A stretch of DNA of 39,380 nt from Welwitschia mirabilis (taxonomy: Eukaryota > Gnetophyta > Gnetopsida > Welwitschiales). The stretch is taken from contig JBOZIK010000001.1 of NCBI GenBank assembly GCA_051453625.1, positions 47,478,162 to 47,517,541 on the forward strand. The letters are read 5' to 3'. Below the pieces are notes generated by a model. The model saw only the letters and a program-made list of their open reading frames with translations. It ran no database searches and was not told the origin of the DNA. Position 1 is the first letter of the stretch; the number at the start of each line of letters is the position of its first letter. The position numbers and the translations under genes were made by a program. Below, in pieces: positions 1 to 11,131 of this stretch.

Positions 1-700
1 ATCCTTCATTTTGAAGAAGCATAAATGTCAAGTCGCAATGAATTTTTGAGTACTTCTTTGGGGACTAAGCTTGCTTTCAAGAATAGCTTGAGGAGTCCTT
101 TCAGCTCCCTTCTATCTTTGATGTAATATGCCTTTTTATGATTTAATATTAAAGAATTGTTTTCTTTTGATTTTTAGTTACAATTTATTTTGTACTAGGA
201 ATGCTTAAGTAGCAATGTAACTATTAAGATTCTTTGGTTAACTGAGTGAAGTTAATTAATAATTTCATGGATTTGGTGCACAATAAGTTCATACTTTCCA
301 TTTTTATTATAAGGCTGCGAAGGATCAGTGACTTTCAAATTCATCAACACTCATATGTTAAATGAGATTATGTTATCATGAGCGAAGCCATCTTACTTGA
401 TAGTCTAAATTTTGTTTTAAAATAGTATAGCATATGGTGAAGTAAGGAATCACAAAAGGATGAGCTGGGTGAAAACTTAGAGCTTGCTCATTTCCCACTT
501 TTCTGAATGAAGTTTTAAAACAACTACTCTCAATTATTTCATTTTCCTTTCTCTTAATTTTAAACTTCAAAAAGCAAGGATGTGTAACTTTTAAAAACAT
601 ACCTCAGTCATCCCTATGGAAAGAATGATATTGGGTATCAACTTAGTTAAAGCCAATTCATTATATGAAATGAACATTGAAATACATGAGCGAAACATGC
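1..700 (+). repeat. 3' part of a T-family LTR (subfamily T1), cut by the window start
   Basis: This stretch matches the R/U5 half of the LTRs at 19368-20693 (minus), 24995-26346 (minus) and 31201-32572 (plus). Shared landmarks are the run around 'tttgagtacttcttt', a 'gatgtaatat' block, 'ctttccatttttattataag', 'aaatgagattatg' and 'ccctatggaaagaatgatat'. The LTR head lies outside the window. The 3' end is placed near 700 because similarity to the other copies fades there; no primer site is visible just after it. Whether it belonged to the gag remnant that follows or is a separate solo LTR cannot be told. Confidence 0.75.
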
Positions 701-839
701 AATTAGAAAAACTTTAATATTGAACTCATGGGATTAAGTAGTACCTCTAAAAATAAGAAATAGATAAAGAGAGAAATCTTTAAACACTATCTTCTCACTT
801 ATGTAAACTTGTAGCTACTTTGTGAAAACACTTGGAAAA

Positions 840-1299
840 AATGAAAGAGAACCAAGTATATTAACCTACCAATTGGAATTTCATGCAAACTTCCTTAGAG
901 GACAAGTTCATATCAAGGCATATTATACAAATTTGGTAAGAAAGATGCATAATCTCTGTTAAGTAGATAAGTTAGTGGTGGAATATACTCAAGAATTTCA
1001 TTGCTTAGCCATTCAAGAAGGCTGCTTTAAAATATCTATTATGAAGGTAATAAGGTATATTAATGGCATTAAAATTTTCATTTATTGATTTTTTATGTTT
1101 TATCCTAATAGTATAGAACAAGCATATCAACTAGCTTTATGGGTGAAGAGTAATTGTAACACACAAAGGATATCTTTTTCTAGAAGTAAAGGAAAGAAGA
1201 AAGGAACATAAAGATTCAAATAACAAAGGTCAAAGAAGGTCACAAAACACAATTCATCATTAAATGGCCAAGAAGAAAAATATGGAGAAGGTTATCACT
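840..1299 (+). pseudogene. Element D: gag fragment of a chromovirus-like Ty3/gypsy retrotransposon, 5' piece
   Basis: From 975 one frame reads VVEYTQEFHCLAIQEG, then VIRYINGIKIFIY, a stop, and SIEQAYQLALWVK. This is the order found in the Ty3/gypsy gag domain ('EYt.EF..L' followed by 'ryinGL' and 'eAy.lAl'). Upstream, 885-975 holds a degenerate 'F..FL.g' part in other frames. A basic linker (SRSKGKKKG, about 1180-1210) follows, as expected before a zinc knuckle. The reading is cut at 1299 by the LTR of element C. The knuckle resumes at 12414, so the two pieces are halves of one gag. It is not translatable. Confidence 0.72.
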
Positions 1300-2591
1300 T
1301 GTTGCAATGCCAAACTATATATATATGTGTAAGGGTATTTTGAGTACTTTTGCAGGATCTTTAGACAAGTTTAGATGGAATTCTGATGAATATAAAGAAT
1401 CAATGAGATGATTATAGAAACATGCAATTATAGGCATATTTTGAGGAACTTTAGGTAGATCCTAATATTTAGCACTTTGAGGAGAATACCAATGATGTAA
1501 GAGGATTATTTCTCTTAGGTAAGAGCTTTAAGAAGAATGGGAAGTGGTATTTAGTGGCAGACGACTGTCATTCCCTATGCTGTCCAGATAACAACCACAA
1601 TGACACTGATGCTGAGAAGGACTAAAATTGTGGGGCTAACTATGAGACTAAAAACTGATGAGTCATCTTCTATTTGTATGTGTCATTCTTATAGTCATCC
1701 AGAGGATAGTCAAGATGACAACTATTTTGTATGAACAAATTGAATTACCTTTGTATTGAGGTTACATGCCCCATAGGGGCTACTAGGGTTTCATCTCCAA
1801 CTTCTGGGGGTTTTCTTCTAGAATCTTCAATGTAAAACTATAAATACCCCCCTTGTCTATACTGCCAATTTCATCTTTTGTATGAGAAATTCTTAAGATG
1901 TGATACTAAAGGATAGTAGCTCCATCTTTAGCTACAGAGAGAAGTCTTTCTTAGTGTTGAGCTCTATAGCCTTCATTGAGGTGCTTCTGCTTTGTAAGTG
2001 GATGTTACTTCAAGATTAATACAAGGATTATTTCACTTCTATTATGTGCATGTCCCTTATGGTTTATGTTGATTATGATTTTGTAACCACTTCATAGTTG
2101 ATCTAGATCAAAAGAACAACCTTTATTAAGGTTGACATTATTAGTTTAGATCTTGCATTTCAGTTCATTCTATATTGCATTTTTATATTTTCATTTATTC
2201 ATAATTTGTTTGATGTATCTTGTAGCTTATGTTGGTTAGGAATAAGTGATAGATTTTTCTAATTAATATAAGGACTAATCTTTGTAATAGAAAGATTGAT
2301 AGTTAAATATATTCATTACTTAAGTTATTACATTTTTCATTTTATTTATAAGCACTACATTATCATTCACCTTGCATTACATTTGCATTATGTCTTATGT
2401 TCATTTACTAAAAGAAAAAGACTAAAAATACTTTGTTGAAATTAATTTTCTAACTTTTAGCCTAGTGCACTCAATGGATTATCACATTTTGGTTAACTTC
2501 CATCTAGACTACTGTGTATTTTTTTACAAGTATTTGTGATTGATAGGATCTACTTAAGGACTTAGAGATTACACAAATTCACACTATAGCA
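1300..2591 (+). repeat. 5' LTR of element C
   Basis: It is a direct repeat of 11132-12376. Both start TGTTGC, share 'aggatcttta' and 'tagatggaattct' near the head, and end in a short AC-rich run closing with CA. A TATA box (TATAAATACCCCC) lies at 1839 with the same base context as at 11639. U3 would therefore be about 540 bp and R plus U5 about 750 bp. The U3 holds several 'gatgac/gacaac' motifs just upstream of the promoter. Confidence 0.88.
1839..1851 (+). promoter_or_regulatory. TATA box of the element C 5' LTR
   Basis: TATAAATACCCCC is preceded by 'caatgtaaaac' and is kept, with that context, in the 3' LTR at 11639. It is the only good TATA motif at matching positions in both LTRs, so it is the likely core promoter of the element. 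Confidence 0.65.
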
Positions 2592-2594
2592 TTT

Positions 2595-2604
2595 TGGCAC
2601 AATT
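2595..2604 (+). other. Left half of the primer-binding site of element C (tRNA-Asp type)
   Basis: TGGCACAATT starts 3 bases after the LTR end. It agrees at 7 of 10 positions with the first ten bases of TGGCGCCGTTGCCGGGGA, the complement of the plant tRNA-Asp 3' end used by Athila/Tat elements. The rest of the site falls in the N gap that follows. The sequence after the gap begins GGAG, which could be the tail of the site. Confidence 0.6.
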
Positions 2605-2614
2605 NNNNNNNNNN
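2605..2614. other. 10-base assembly gap inside the primer-binding site
   Basis: Ten Ns cover the place where the right half of the primer site of element C should be. Confidence 0.95.
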
Positions 2615-3559
2615 GGAGAAGGCCGCAAGGAGCTAGAGGATTCTAATTTAAGTTACTTATTTAAAATAGTGCTGTATTTCTATTCTATATTCTATAGGTT
2701 TATTTTTTTGTAATTTTTATTTTAGTAGTTTAAAATAAGCCCTATCATCCTTTCTATTATCCACACTACTAGGTGGATGATGGTTTGCATTTTATATTTT
2801 TTTTGCTATTTTTCCACAATTTATTTTTCCATTTTCTGTAGCGTAATAAGTGTATATTATCCCCTCTCTCATATAGATGATGTTCTGGATGATTGTCAGT
2901 AGTTTTACTTTAGTTTCTATTTTCTTTTCCATAGTTTTGTTTTTCTATTTTTTGGAACATATCTGCCAGTTGTCTCCTATATCATCTAGACGACTTACAA
3001 GATGATAACCATTATATTTTTTATCTAAGTATGCAAGGACATGATGAATTCTAGAAAAAGGATGAAATATTAGATAGAGCAGAACTTGATTGAGGAAAAC
3101 ATTAGAGAAGGGTTATTTAACTTCAAGTAAAATCTAGGTACACATAACCCAGATATGCAAATTCCAAGAGTTAAAGAAGAAGATTTTTCTACTTTTATTA
3201 TTTTAGAGTTAAATTCTTCAAAGTAAAAGTGTGAAAATAATAGGATAAAAGCAGATATTGTTATTTCTTTTTCATTTATGTCGAAATTAATGTAAAAACA
3301 AAAATAAGTAGCTTCATATAGTTCATTAATCATGGTAGGAACGTCTACTTGAATATGAATGCTATGCTTGAATAGATGAAATTCAAAATCCTTTCAATTT
3401 ATCTTATAGAAATGATGTAGAATTAATAAACATAGGTGCATATTCAAAAATTTTGGGCGAATTTTAAGAGGTCCATTTTCAACATCTGGATGACATTGAA
3501 CAACTTATGCTTATCTTAGGAAATGGGAAGAAACATTTTAGTAATCATACTTATATGGT
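2615..3559 (+). other. Element C leader and N-terminal gag region, mostly unreadable
   Basis: This lies between the primer site and the first recognisable gag residues. It is T-rich with no sustained reading frame. An Athila gag N-terminus would be expected in its second half, but I cannot align it with confidence. A short minus-strand open frame (3070-3333) looks accidental. Confidence 0.5.
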
Positions 3560-4480
3560 TATCTTTCTCATCACACTTAGAGAAAAAGAAAAACTTTGGC
3601 TTAGAACCATTCTACACAAGAGTCTTAAATCATGGAGGCAAGTGTAAAAAGTCTTTATTAAAATATTTATAAGTGAAAGTACCATGAGAAAAAGAAGGAA
3701 GAAGGTTATTAACTTTCAACAACAACATTAAGAAGATTATACCACAACATATAGGTGATTTATCATAGATATTTATTTCAACTCTGTTGATGAATTTTCT
3801 AAAGAAGAATTGATAGATTATTTTTATAATGAATTAAATAGTCAAACTAAACTAGTAGGCTTTTCTTGTGATGACAACTTGATGAACTTGACCTTAGATG
3901 ATACATGGAAATTATTAAAATATCTAATTGAAATAAGTCAAACTTAGCTAAAACTAACTTCTAAAGAAAATCAAGCGATAGGCAAAATTATCAAATACTT
4001 AAAAGAAGTAAAACATGTGAAGGAGGAATTCAAAGATAATTCAACTAATATGATTAAGGATTTCACTACCATTTTATAAAAGTACACTTAAATGATAGTT
4101 GATGAAAATGTAGTAAAAAAGGGGAATACAACTGCAACATGTGATATATATGAAGACAACTCTCATAGAACTAAAGAATACCCCTTGTTACCAACTTGTA
4201 AAGTGAGGAAGTGTGTGCATCTAATCAAAGGATTTCCAACTTTAAAAGCCAACCACAATTTCAACAAATATTAAGTGGATAATAAAATTGGAAGCTTTTT
4301 GAGAATAGATTCAAAAATTCAAACTTCCAATCAAATAATTCCAGTTTTTAACAAAGCACCTCATACCTTCAACCAAATCGAAGTGATCCACTTAGAGATT
4401 CAATAGAATAATTGAAAAAGATGTAATAAAAGAAAAATAACAATAATGAAAACATAGTAAATGTGCCTTAACAAATAATG
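3560..4480 (+). pseudogene. Element C: gag remnant with broken zinc knuckle
   Basis: Around 3770-3950 the frames read FYNELNSQTKLVGFSCDD, then LMNLTLDDTWKLLKYLIEIS. This fits the Athila gag stretch 'FYNGL...' followed by a helix with a 'ea..li..mA' pattern. From 4140 to 4181 comes a CCHC-type knuckle, C-x2-Y-x4-H-x4-Y, in which the second and fourth ligands are Tyr (TAT, TAC) instead of Cys (TGT, TGC). The frame 4092-4274 containing it is the longest open piece. Downstream, to about 4480, lies a Q/N-rich degenerate tail. Gag would have formed the virus-like particle and bound the RNA. Several frameshifts and stops are present. Confidence 0.7.
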
Positions 4481-4914
4481 TTAGCCAATCAATGAACATA
4501 AGGATCTCTTGCATCTCAACCTTTACCCAATTCAAATAAAGTCAAGAAAGATTTAAATGTAGTAACTATAAGTGAAAATGATACAAAACCTCCTAATCAT
4601 GAGACTTTAACTTTCAAAAACAATAAAAAGATAAGGAAGAATATGATGTAAAAATTTTAGATACATATAACTTCTTTTCAATCTTAAATGATAAGCCCAA
4701 AAGGGAAGAAGCCATCTACTTCTTGGCTTGATAAGTTAAACACAAATCTTACCTATAATAAATACTTAAAAGCCTTGATGTAAGAGGTGATAATTAACTT
4801 AACTTTTTGAAAAATTTTGTAAGAAAATCCTAAGTATGTTAAGTTGTAGAAAGACCTAGTTAGAAGAAAACAAAAATGTACCATTCCTAATAAGGTCTTC
4901 CTTGCTTAATCTAC
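4481..4914 (+). pseudogene. Element C: gag C-terminus / gag-pol linker
   Basis: A low-information, K/N-rich degenerate stretch between the zinc knuckle and the protease. Pieces such as KARKEEAIYFLA-like text can be read in places, but stops are frequent. It is kept as part of the gag-pol pseudogene because of its position only. Confidence 0.4.
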
Positions 4915-5290
4915 TCCAACTTAGTCATTAAAAAATATCCTAAATTCAAAGATCCTGAGGTAGCAATAGTGAGTGTTACATTGAAAGAAAATAAGAGAAT
5001 TAGAAAAGCCTTGATTGACGTAGGAACAACTATAAACATCATGCCTCTTTACATATGTAAAAGACCTGGGTTGGAAAATAGAATAAAACCTACATGAATC
5101 ATCTTAGAATTGGTTAATACTTTAATTAATAAATTATTAGGAGTAATCAAAAACTTATTTATCCAAATAGGAAAGACGTTCTACCCTATAGACATGGTTA
5201 TTATTAAAGTAGAACATGATGAAGGTTATCCACTACTCTTAGGACGAGCCTTTTGTGAAACTGCTCACTATATCATTGACACATGAACTA
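4915..5290 (+). pseudogene. Element C: retropepsin-type aspartic protease remnant
   Basis: One frame reads KYPKFKDPEVAIVSVTLKE, then RKALIDVGTTINIMPLYICK, one stop, and ends EGYPLLLGRAFCETAHYIID. This is the Athila protease order: the flap-preceding strand, the active-site D-x-G-(A/T) with 'iN.MPl', and the C-terminal 'iLGRpFl.ta...iD'. The catalytic Asp (in DVGTT, near 5017) survives. The enzyme would have cut the gag-pol polyprotein. A single in-frame TGA (from CGA by one C-to-T change) follows 'KPT'. Confidence 0.78.
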
Positions 5291-5884
5291 GAATGATGGC
5301 ATCTTACATAGGTAATAAGAAGTCCATCATTAGAGTTTTTAATGCTATTAAAAAGAAATATAAGATGATCAAAACATAGAGGAGGAACTTAAGCCAACTT
5401 TGTTTTTACAACATCGCCCAATTGAGGAGAGATTAATACTACTACATGAATCAATCTTATATGATGATCTAAGTAAAATACACTATCTCAATCATGAGGA
5501 TGAGGAATTTTTAAGTTAACAATAAGTCCAGCATATAAACTCAATGAAAAACTTTTTTGAGGAATATCATCCACTTCAGTCATCTGGATGATAGTCCGAG
5601 ATGATAGTTAATGATGACAATTTGGTAAGAAAAACTGACAATTACAACTTAGAACTAAAATAATTACCCAAAGTTCTAAAAGACATTTTTTTATTCAATA
5701 ATCTAAAGAAACCTTTAGTAATAAGTGAACTACTTACCACTTACTAAGAATCCAACTTAGTCTCACTTTTAAATTTTAAGGAAAATGCTTTTGCTTAGAC
5801 CCATAAAGTCTTAGTTACCATTCCCCCTTCCATAGTTTAGCCCAAAATCTACCTTGAAGATAATGCTAAACTAGTTAAGCAACC
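5291..5884 (+). pseudogene. Element C: protease-RT linker (N-terminal pol)
   Basis: Degenerate but recognisable by its end. The text PKVLKDIFLF, KKPLVISELLTTY, ENAFA, then PKIYLEDNAKLVKQPQ matches the usual Athila run-up to RT ('LP..LkYvfl', 'piiis..Lt', 'aigw', 'h.I.lEe.akpvrqPQRRLNP'). The first R of the final motif is now TGA. Confidence 0.62.
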
Positions 5885-6780
5885 CCAATGAAGGCTTAAT
5901 CTAGCCTTTAAGCAACTAGTCAAAGATGAAATTATTAAACTTATGGATGTTAGGATTATCTATGCTATATCTGATAGCAAGTGGATTAGCTCCTTGGAAG
6001 TAGTTCCTAAAAAGGATGGAAAATGAACAATGTGCATTGACTTTAAAAACCTTAACAAGATCACTAAGAAAGATCATTACCATTTACCCTTTCTTGGTCA
6101 AGTATTTGATAGAACCCAAGGATATGTCTACTACTATTTTTTTGATGAGTATAGCGGTTACAATCAGGTTTGCATAGCTAGTGAGGACCAAGTAAAAATA
6201 ACCTTTACCTCCCCTTTAAAATATTTGCATTTAAAAGAATGCCTTTTAGACTTTATAATGCCCCTGGACTTTCAAATGAGTAATGATGGTATCTTTTCTG
6301 ATATGATAGATGAATATATTAAAATCTTTATGAATGACTTCTTAACCTTTGGTGAAACTTTTGAACAAATCATGAAAAGTTAGAGAAAGTCTTAGATATA
6401 TGTATAAAAAGTGGCCTAACTTGAGTTTGGAAAAGAGTTTCTTCCTTATCAATAATAGGATTGTTTTAGATCACNNNNNNNNNNNNNNNNNNNNNNNNNN
6501 NNNNNNNNNNNNNNNNNNNNNNNNNNNNNNNNNNNNNNNNNNNNNNNNNNNNNNNNNNNNNNNNNNNNNNNNNNGATCACCACATTCCTAGCGAGGGAAT
6601 TAGGATGAACTATGTAAAAGTTGGTATCATTAAAAATCTTAACTCTTGAACTAATGTTAAATAAGTTAGACATTTCCTTGGTTATGTTGGTTTTTATATT
6701 TGTTTTATTTAATATTATGCCAAAGTGTGCAAACCCCTTTACTTATTACTTGAAAAAGAAGCTAAATTTTATTGAAATGA
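5885..6780 (+). pseudogene. Element C: reverse transcriptase remnant
   Basis: The reading runs LNLAFKQLVKDEIIKL, ISDSKWISSLEVVPKKDG, a stop, MCIDFKNLNKITKKDHYHLP, YSGYNQ and SEDQVKITFTSP. These are the fingers and palm motifs of an Athila-type RT. The active-site motif at 6327-6338 is F-M-N-D, where F-V-D-D is usual; the first metal-binding Asp is Asn. The 'MPFGLCNAPATFQ' part is badly eroded. A frameshift falls near 6390-6400, after which KKWPNLSLEKSFF and IVLDH continue. The 100-N gap at 6475-6574 interrupts it; IPSEGIR and then the 'FLGyvGFY' connection follow. It would have copied element RNA into DNA. Confidence 0.82.
6475..6574. other. 100-base N gap, probably not a real gap
   Basis: The last six bases before the gap and the first six after it are both GATCAC. 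Overlapping them gives an uninterrupted RT frame across the join (IVLDH, then HIPSEGIR). The Ns therefore probably represent zero missing bases. Confidence 0.8.
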
Positions 6781-7280
6781 CTCATGTCAACTTGCTTTTA
6801 AAACACTTAAGGATAAAATTTCTTCTAAACCAAAGGGACTGAATTGGAGTAAGGATTTTGAACTTATATGTGACACTAGCAACATTGCTATAGGTGGGGT
6901 CTTAGTAAAAAATGCAAAAATGGTTTTAAAGTCATATCTTATCATAGTAAAACTTTGTCTAAGGCCCAATCCAACTATCCTACCATTGAAAAAGAAATGC
7001 TTGCCATCATCATTTGCCTTAATCATCTTAGAGACTACCTGCTTGGCTTTTATACCAATGTTTACATGGATTATGTAGTCATACATTACCTTATGACCAA
7101 GAAAGATTCTAGTGCTAGACTTATTAGATGGATCCTTCTTATGCAAGAATTTAATCTCACCATTATTGATAAAGCTAGAAAACATAATACCATTGTGGAT
7201 TACTTGTCTCTAATCTCTTGTTTTCTTAATGAACTACCACTCAATGATTTCTTTCCTAATGAGTAACTATTTGCTATTAA
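6781..7280 (+). pseudogene. Element C: RNase H remnant
   Basis: The tether reads CQLAFKTLKDKISSKP. The domain then reads NWSKDFELICDTSNIAIGGVL, where D in 'CDTS' is the first catalytic Asp. A frameshift near 6920-6950 leads to QSNYPTIEKEMLAI (catalytic Glu present), VYMDYVVIHYLMTKKDSSAR, LIRWILLMQEFNLTI and VDYLSLI. Relative to the family, the 'TDHAAL' and 'ADHLSRL' motifs show MDYVVI and VDYLSLI, consistent with C-to-T changes. The longest open piece is 6955-7266. Confidence 0.8.
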
Positions 7281-7439
7281 ATAACTATATGTCATCTCCT
7301 CTACTCATCTTACTCCTTGGTATGTTGACAGTGTAAACTACCTTATTACTATAAAAACACCTTAGTATTGGAATTGTAACCAATGAGAATATTTTCTCCA
7401 TAGGATTGGTGATTATGAGTGAAATGAACTCCATCTTTA

Positions 7440-8560
7440 CTGTAGATGCAAAGACTAAATCATGCATAAACGTATGGCTAAATGGGAAAAACTAGACATC
7501 CTTAACCTTTGTCATGGTGGAGTATGTAGGAAACACTTTAATGGCCAAAAGATTGCAATAAACATTCTTCACTCTAGTTTTTATTAGCCTATTCTTATTA
7601 AGGATTCTTTTGGCTTTCCTAGAAGGTGTGATGCTTGTCAATGTTATGATAGCCTAAATCACTCTTAAGATATGATTCTTAAACCTATGCTTGAATGTGA
7701 ACTTTTTGACTATTGGAGGATTGAATTTATAGGCCCTATAAAACCACTTATCATGATAAAAACTACATCTTAGTAATTATTGATTATGTTACCAAATGAG
7801 TCAAAGCTATTTATACTACCAAAAATGATGCTGAACTGTCTGTAATTTTATTTAAACTTATATCTTTCAATGTTTTGATTTTCTTAGAATCATAACAAGT
7901 GATCAAGGAACTCATTTTATTAATTATTTTTTTTGGAAACTTCTTTTATCCATTGGAATTGAACAACAAATTACTTATGCTTATCATCGATAGTCTAATG
8001 GCCAAGCTAAAAATGCTAATAGAAAAATTAGAAAACATGCTCCAAAAACTAGTCTTTATCAATAAGAAAACTTAGGCTTGTAAACTTAATGATGTTCTTT
8101 GGACTTACCATAGTACTTGGTAAAACTTTCATGACTTTTTACCTTATGAACTTATGTATGAAAAAGTTTGTACCTTGCTAGTTAATGTTTGCTATAACTC
8201 CTATCGATCCCTCCATCAACTTAACTTTGTGAACGTAGAAAAAAATCTTAAGACATGGTTAGCCCAACTTGATCACTTAAATAAGAAATGTATCCATGTT
8301 ATAAATCATTAACTTATCCATAAATCCCAAACGAATCTCAAACATGATAAAAAGATAATCCATAAGTAATTTAAACCATGTCAACTAGTTCTTTTATAAA
8401 ATACTTGAGTACATCTTTTACACAATAAGTTAATCTCACAATATTTATCCTTATCTTATATTAAAAAATTACATCTTAATAGATTAGTCAAAATATTTAA
8501 TCGAAACACTAAGGAAATTTAAAAAGTTAATGAATAAAGGTTGAAAATCTATGAATAATT
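7440..8560 (+). pseudogene. Element C: integrase remnant
   Basis: The HHCC zinc domain reads LCHGGVCRKHFNGQKIAI, HSSFY, then CDACQCY (about 7505-7650). The catalytic core begins ELFDYWRIEFIGPIKP, where the usual Asp of 'GIDFMGP' is Glu. The second Asp survives in TSDQGTHF (about 7890-7920). The third acidic residue is lost: the 'NGQAE' motif reads NGQAK, with AAA at 8009-8011. A loose C-terminal region follows to about 8560 ('NKKCIHV', 'HKSQTNLKHDKK'). The protein would have joined element cDNA to host DNA. Several stops and frameshifts are present. Confidence 0.78.
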
Positions 8561-8966
8561 TGCCAATAAAACCTTGAACATGATAGAAGCACTTATCTTA
8601 GAAGCTCCTCTCATTAAAGAGGACTTTCCTCCTATCATTCTCTAAATTTTTCTTTAGTTGATTCCTTAGGTAGATATTATACTATCACTTGAACATATTA
8701 AATGTGACTTATGTATTACTTTATGAAGTTACCATGAGTAGTAATCTTTTACTTGGGTATTCTAAAGTGATAAGATTAGATTCATCCAATATTAAGACAT
8801 TCATCCATTTATGAACCTTATTTTAAAGGAAGACGACTTGTTCTTATTCATCTCTTAATGATATAAGTCTTTAGTTATTTGAGTGTGCTCTTAATTGTTT
8901 CACATCTCATTACTTCATACTTATCTTGACAAGTACTTAGTCATGTGGGATATTGATATTTTATTT
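8561..8966 (+). other. Element C: post-integrase noncoding stretch
   Basis: No sustained frame or recognisable motif. Its position just after the integrase C-terminus suggests 3' pol remains. Confidence 0.4.
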
Positions 8967-9005
8967 CAGAGAAAGAGAGTGTGTGTGTGTGAGAGAGTGA
9001 GAGTA

Positions 9006-9081
<76 letters not shown>

Positions 9082-9187
9082 NNNNNNNNNNNNNNNNNNN
9101 NNNNNNNNNNNNNNNNNNNNNNNNNNNNNNNNNNNNNNNNNNNNNNNNNNNNNNNNNNNNNNNNNNNNNNNNNNNNNNNNNAGAGAG

Positions 9188-9258
<71 letters not shown>
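8967..9258 (+). repeat. (GA)n microsatellite with a (GT)n lead-in, interrupted by a 100-N gap
   Basis: A short (GT)n run at about 8980-8991 passes into nearly pure (GA)n with a few AAAGAG interruptions. The gap at 9082-9181 lies wholly inside the repeat, so its true length is unknown. The open frame through it is an artefact of the dinucleotide repeat (Arg-Glu). Confidence 0.95.
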
Positions 9259-9262
<4 letters not shown>

Positions 9263-11117
9263 TTTCTTTTATCTAAAATAAACCATGATGTCCTACCACA
9301 AGTGCATTAGAGTAAATTCTCATAAGAGGGGACTTTGGTAGTGCGATATGTTAGCTGTGAGAACTCTACTAGGAGGTTAGTTGGCCATCATTCATTGGTC
9401 CTTACTTCTCTAACAGTGGTTGCACTCCCCTCATCATAGAAATAATTTAGAGGCTATGGGATTAGTGATGTCCCTAGTGTCATCATAGGCATTGCTTATT
9501 TTCTGGGCTCGTTGTGCATACAGTACTTCCACATGAACATTTTACCTTTTTGGATTCTAGTGTGATTTGTGAGGTGTGAGCAGGTAAGTCCATTTTTGAG
9601 TAGTTTGTAATCTTGTCATTTATTAATTATAAACATTAGATTTTCTTAGAATCATCATAACCATTGTCTATTCGAGTGTTACTTTATGAGTTTTTACATC
9701 ATTTCATGCATCATTAATTAGGTAATTTTTTGATTGTTTACCAAGGGAGTCTATTAGATTAGAATTTAGGATAGGTAAATAATCTTCTTCATGTTCCTAG
9801 TTGTCCATTGTCATTTTGTTTTCCTTAGCTATTTTATTTAATATTTTAAAATTATTTCCATATTTTATTAGCATAATATTCAGGACTTGATCAGTTAGTA
9901 GTTTTCTTATTATTTCAATCGAGGTTTTTATTCATAGGGGTTGTCCTTTTTTTATTACTTTTGAAAAGATGATGATGATAGTTTCTATTTTTATTTCTTT
10001 TTGAGTTTTAGCTTACTACTTTTACATGCTTACTAAGTTAGGGCAAATTTAAGGATTGTTTTCCTGAGCATCACTTCTTTCTACTTGGTGCATTATCATG
10101 GTCCTATTTTTTTCTCTTGCTTTAAGTCCCTTCCACATTCAACTCTTTTCCCATGATTATTTTTGATGATGACTCTTTACTTTTATTCATCTTATAGACT
10201 TTATGATGATTTTCTGAGGCTTTAATATTGCTATCATTAATTATCCAATTTTACATTGACTTCATCATTTTGTAAAATCCTTCTTTTCTTAGCATTATCC
10301 CACATCTAACATCCAAACAATGAGGTAGACAAAATTATTTTTTCTTGTACTATTATAGTATAGGACGTATTGATTCACCTGTGGAGAATAAGACATCTTT
10401 ATAAGATATTTTTAAGATATTAAGCAAAATATCTAATTATGAGGATTATCTTTGAGCTTTCACAATATCCATATGTGATGTGCTAGTAAGTGTATGATTT
10501 TATATTACTTGTATGATTTGCATTATGGACATTGTTTAGTAGGCTATAATAGAGCAGCTGTAGGACCTTCTTGTAGGTGTGATCTAGGAGATTCAAAAGA
10601 TCACAAATAATGGAAGTAATTTTATGACTATGTTTTGTATTCATCCTTTATAAATTGTCCTTTAAACTTACTAATTAATTTATATACATCATTTTTATTT
10701 ATCACTGCTTGATTATGCATACACATCATTATTTTTCTAAGTCATGATGATTATATTTTATGATGATTTTTGTACATGACATTTAATTTTTATTTTGCGA
10801 TGTGTTAAATGTTTCAAGTGGGGAGCTAACAAAATATTTCAGTATGCTCATTTTTTTGAGGTCATGTTCATAGGCACTCAACTCTCATTTTGATTTATTA
10901 AGCATGTTGACCACAGAGTTGTCTGGACAATAGTTAAGAAGACAACATTATTACACATCTTGCAGAGGTAATATCTAAATTTACTAGTTGTTGATATTTA
11001 ATCCTAAATAATCCTAATTTTTAAACTCAATTTACATATTCCTAGTTATTATTTATCTTAACCTATTTAGCTCACAATTTATAGTTGATCACTTACTTTA
11101 TTAGGGAATGACAAGAC
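9259..11117 (+). other. Element C: 3' noncoding region (no env-like frame visible)
   Basis: About 1.86 kb between the microsatellite and the polypurine tract. Some Athila elements carry an env-like ORF here. I find no sustained frame, signal-peptide-like start or hydrophobic run. It is T-rich and CpG-poor. Confidence 0.55.
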
Positions 11118-11131
11118 TAAGTGGAGGGCTA
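11118..11131 (+). other. Polypurine tract of element C
   Basis: The purine-rich run AAGTGGAGGG, with a short CTA tail, lies immediately before the TGTTGC start of the 3' LTR. This is where plus-strand DNA synthesis is primed in LTR elements. Confidence 0.7.

Noticed and set aside
376-600. Minus-strand frame of 74 codons
   Set aside because: Lies antisense in the R/U5 part of a T LTR and is not kept in other LTR copies.
6787-7185. Minus-strand frame of 132 codons
   Set aside because: A shadow of the RNase H coding strand of element C, which has clear motifs on the plus strand.
8895-9281. 128-codon frame rich in Arg-Glu
   Set aside because: It is the (GA)n microsatellite read as protein, with a gap in it.
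9259-11117. Search for an env-like ORF in the 3' region of the Athila-like element
   Set aside because: No frame, signal peptide or membrane segment could be read, even allowing for frameshifts.
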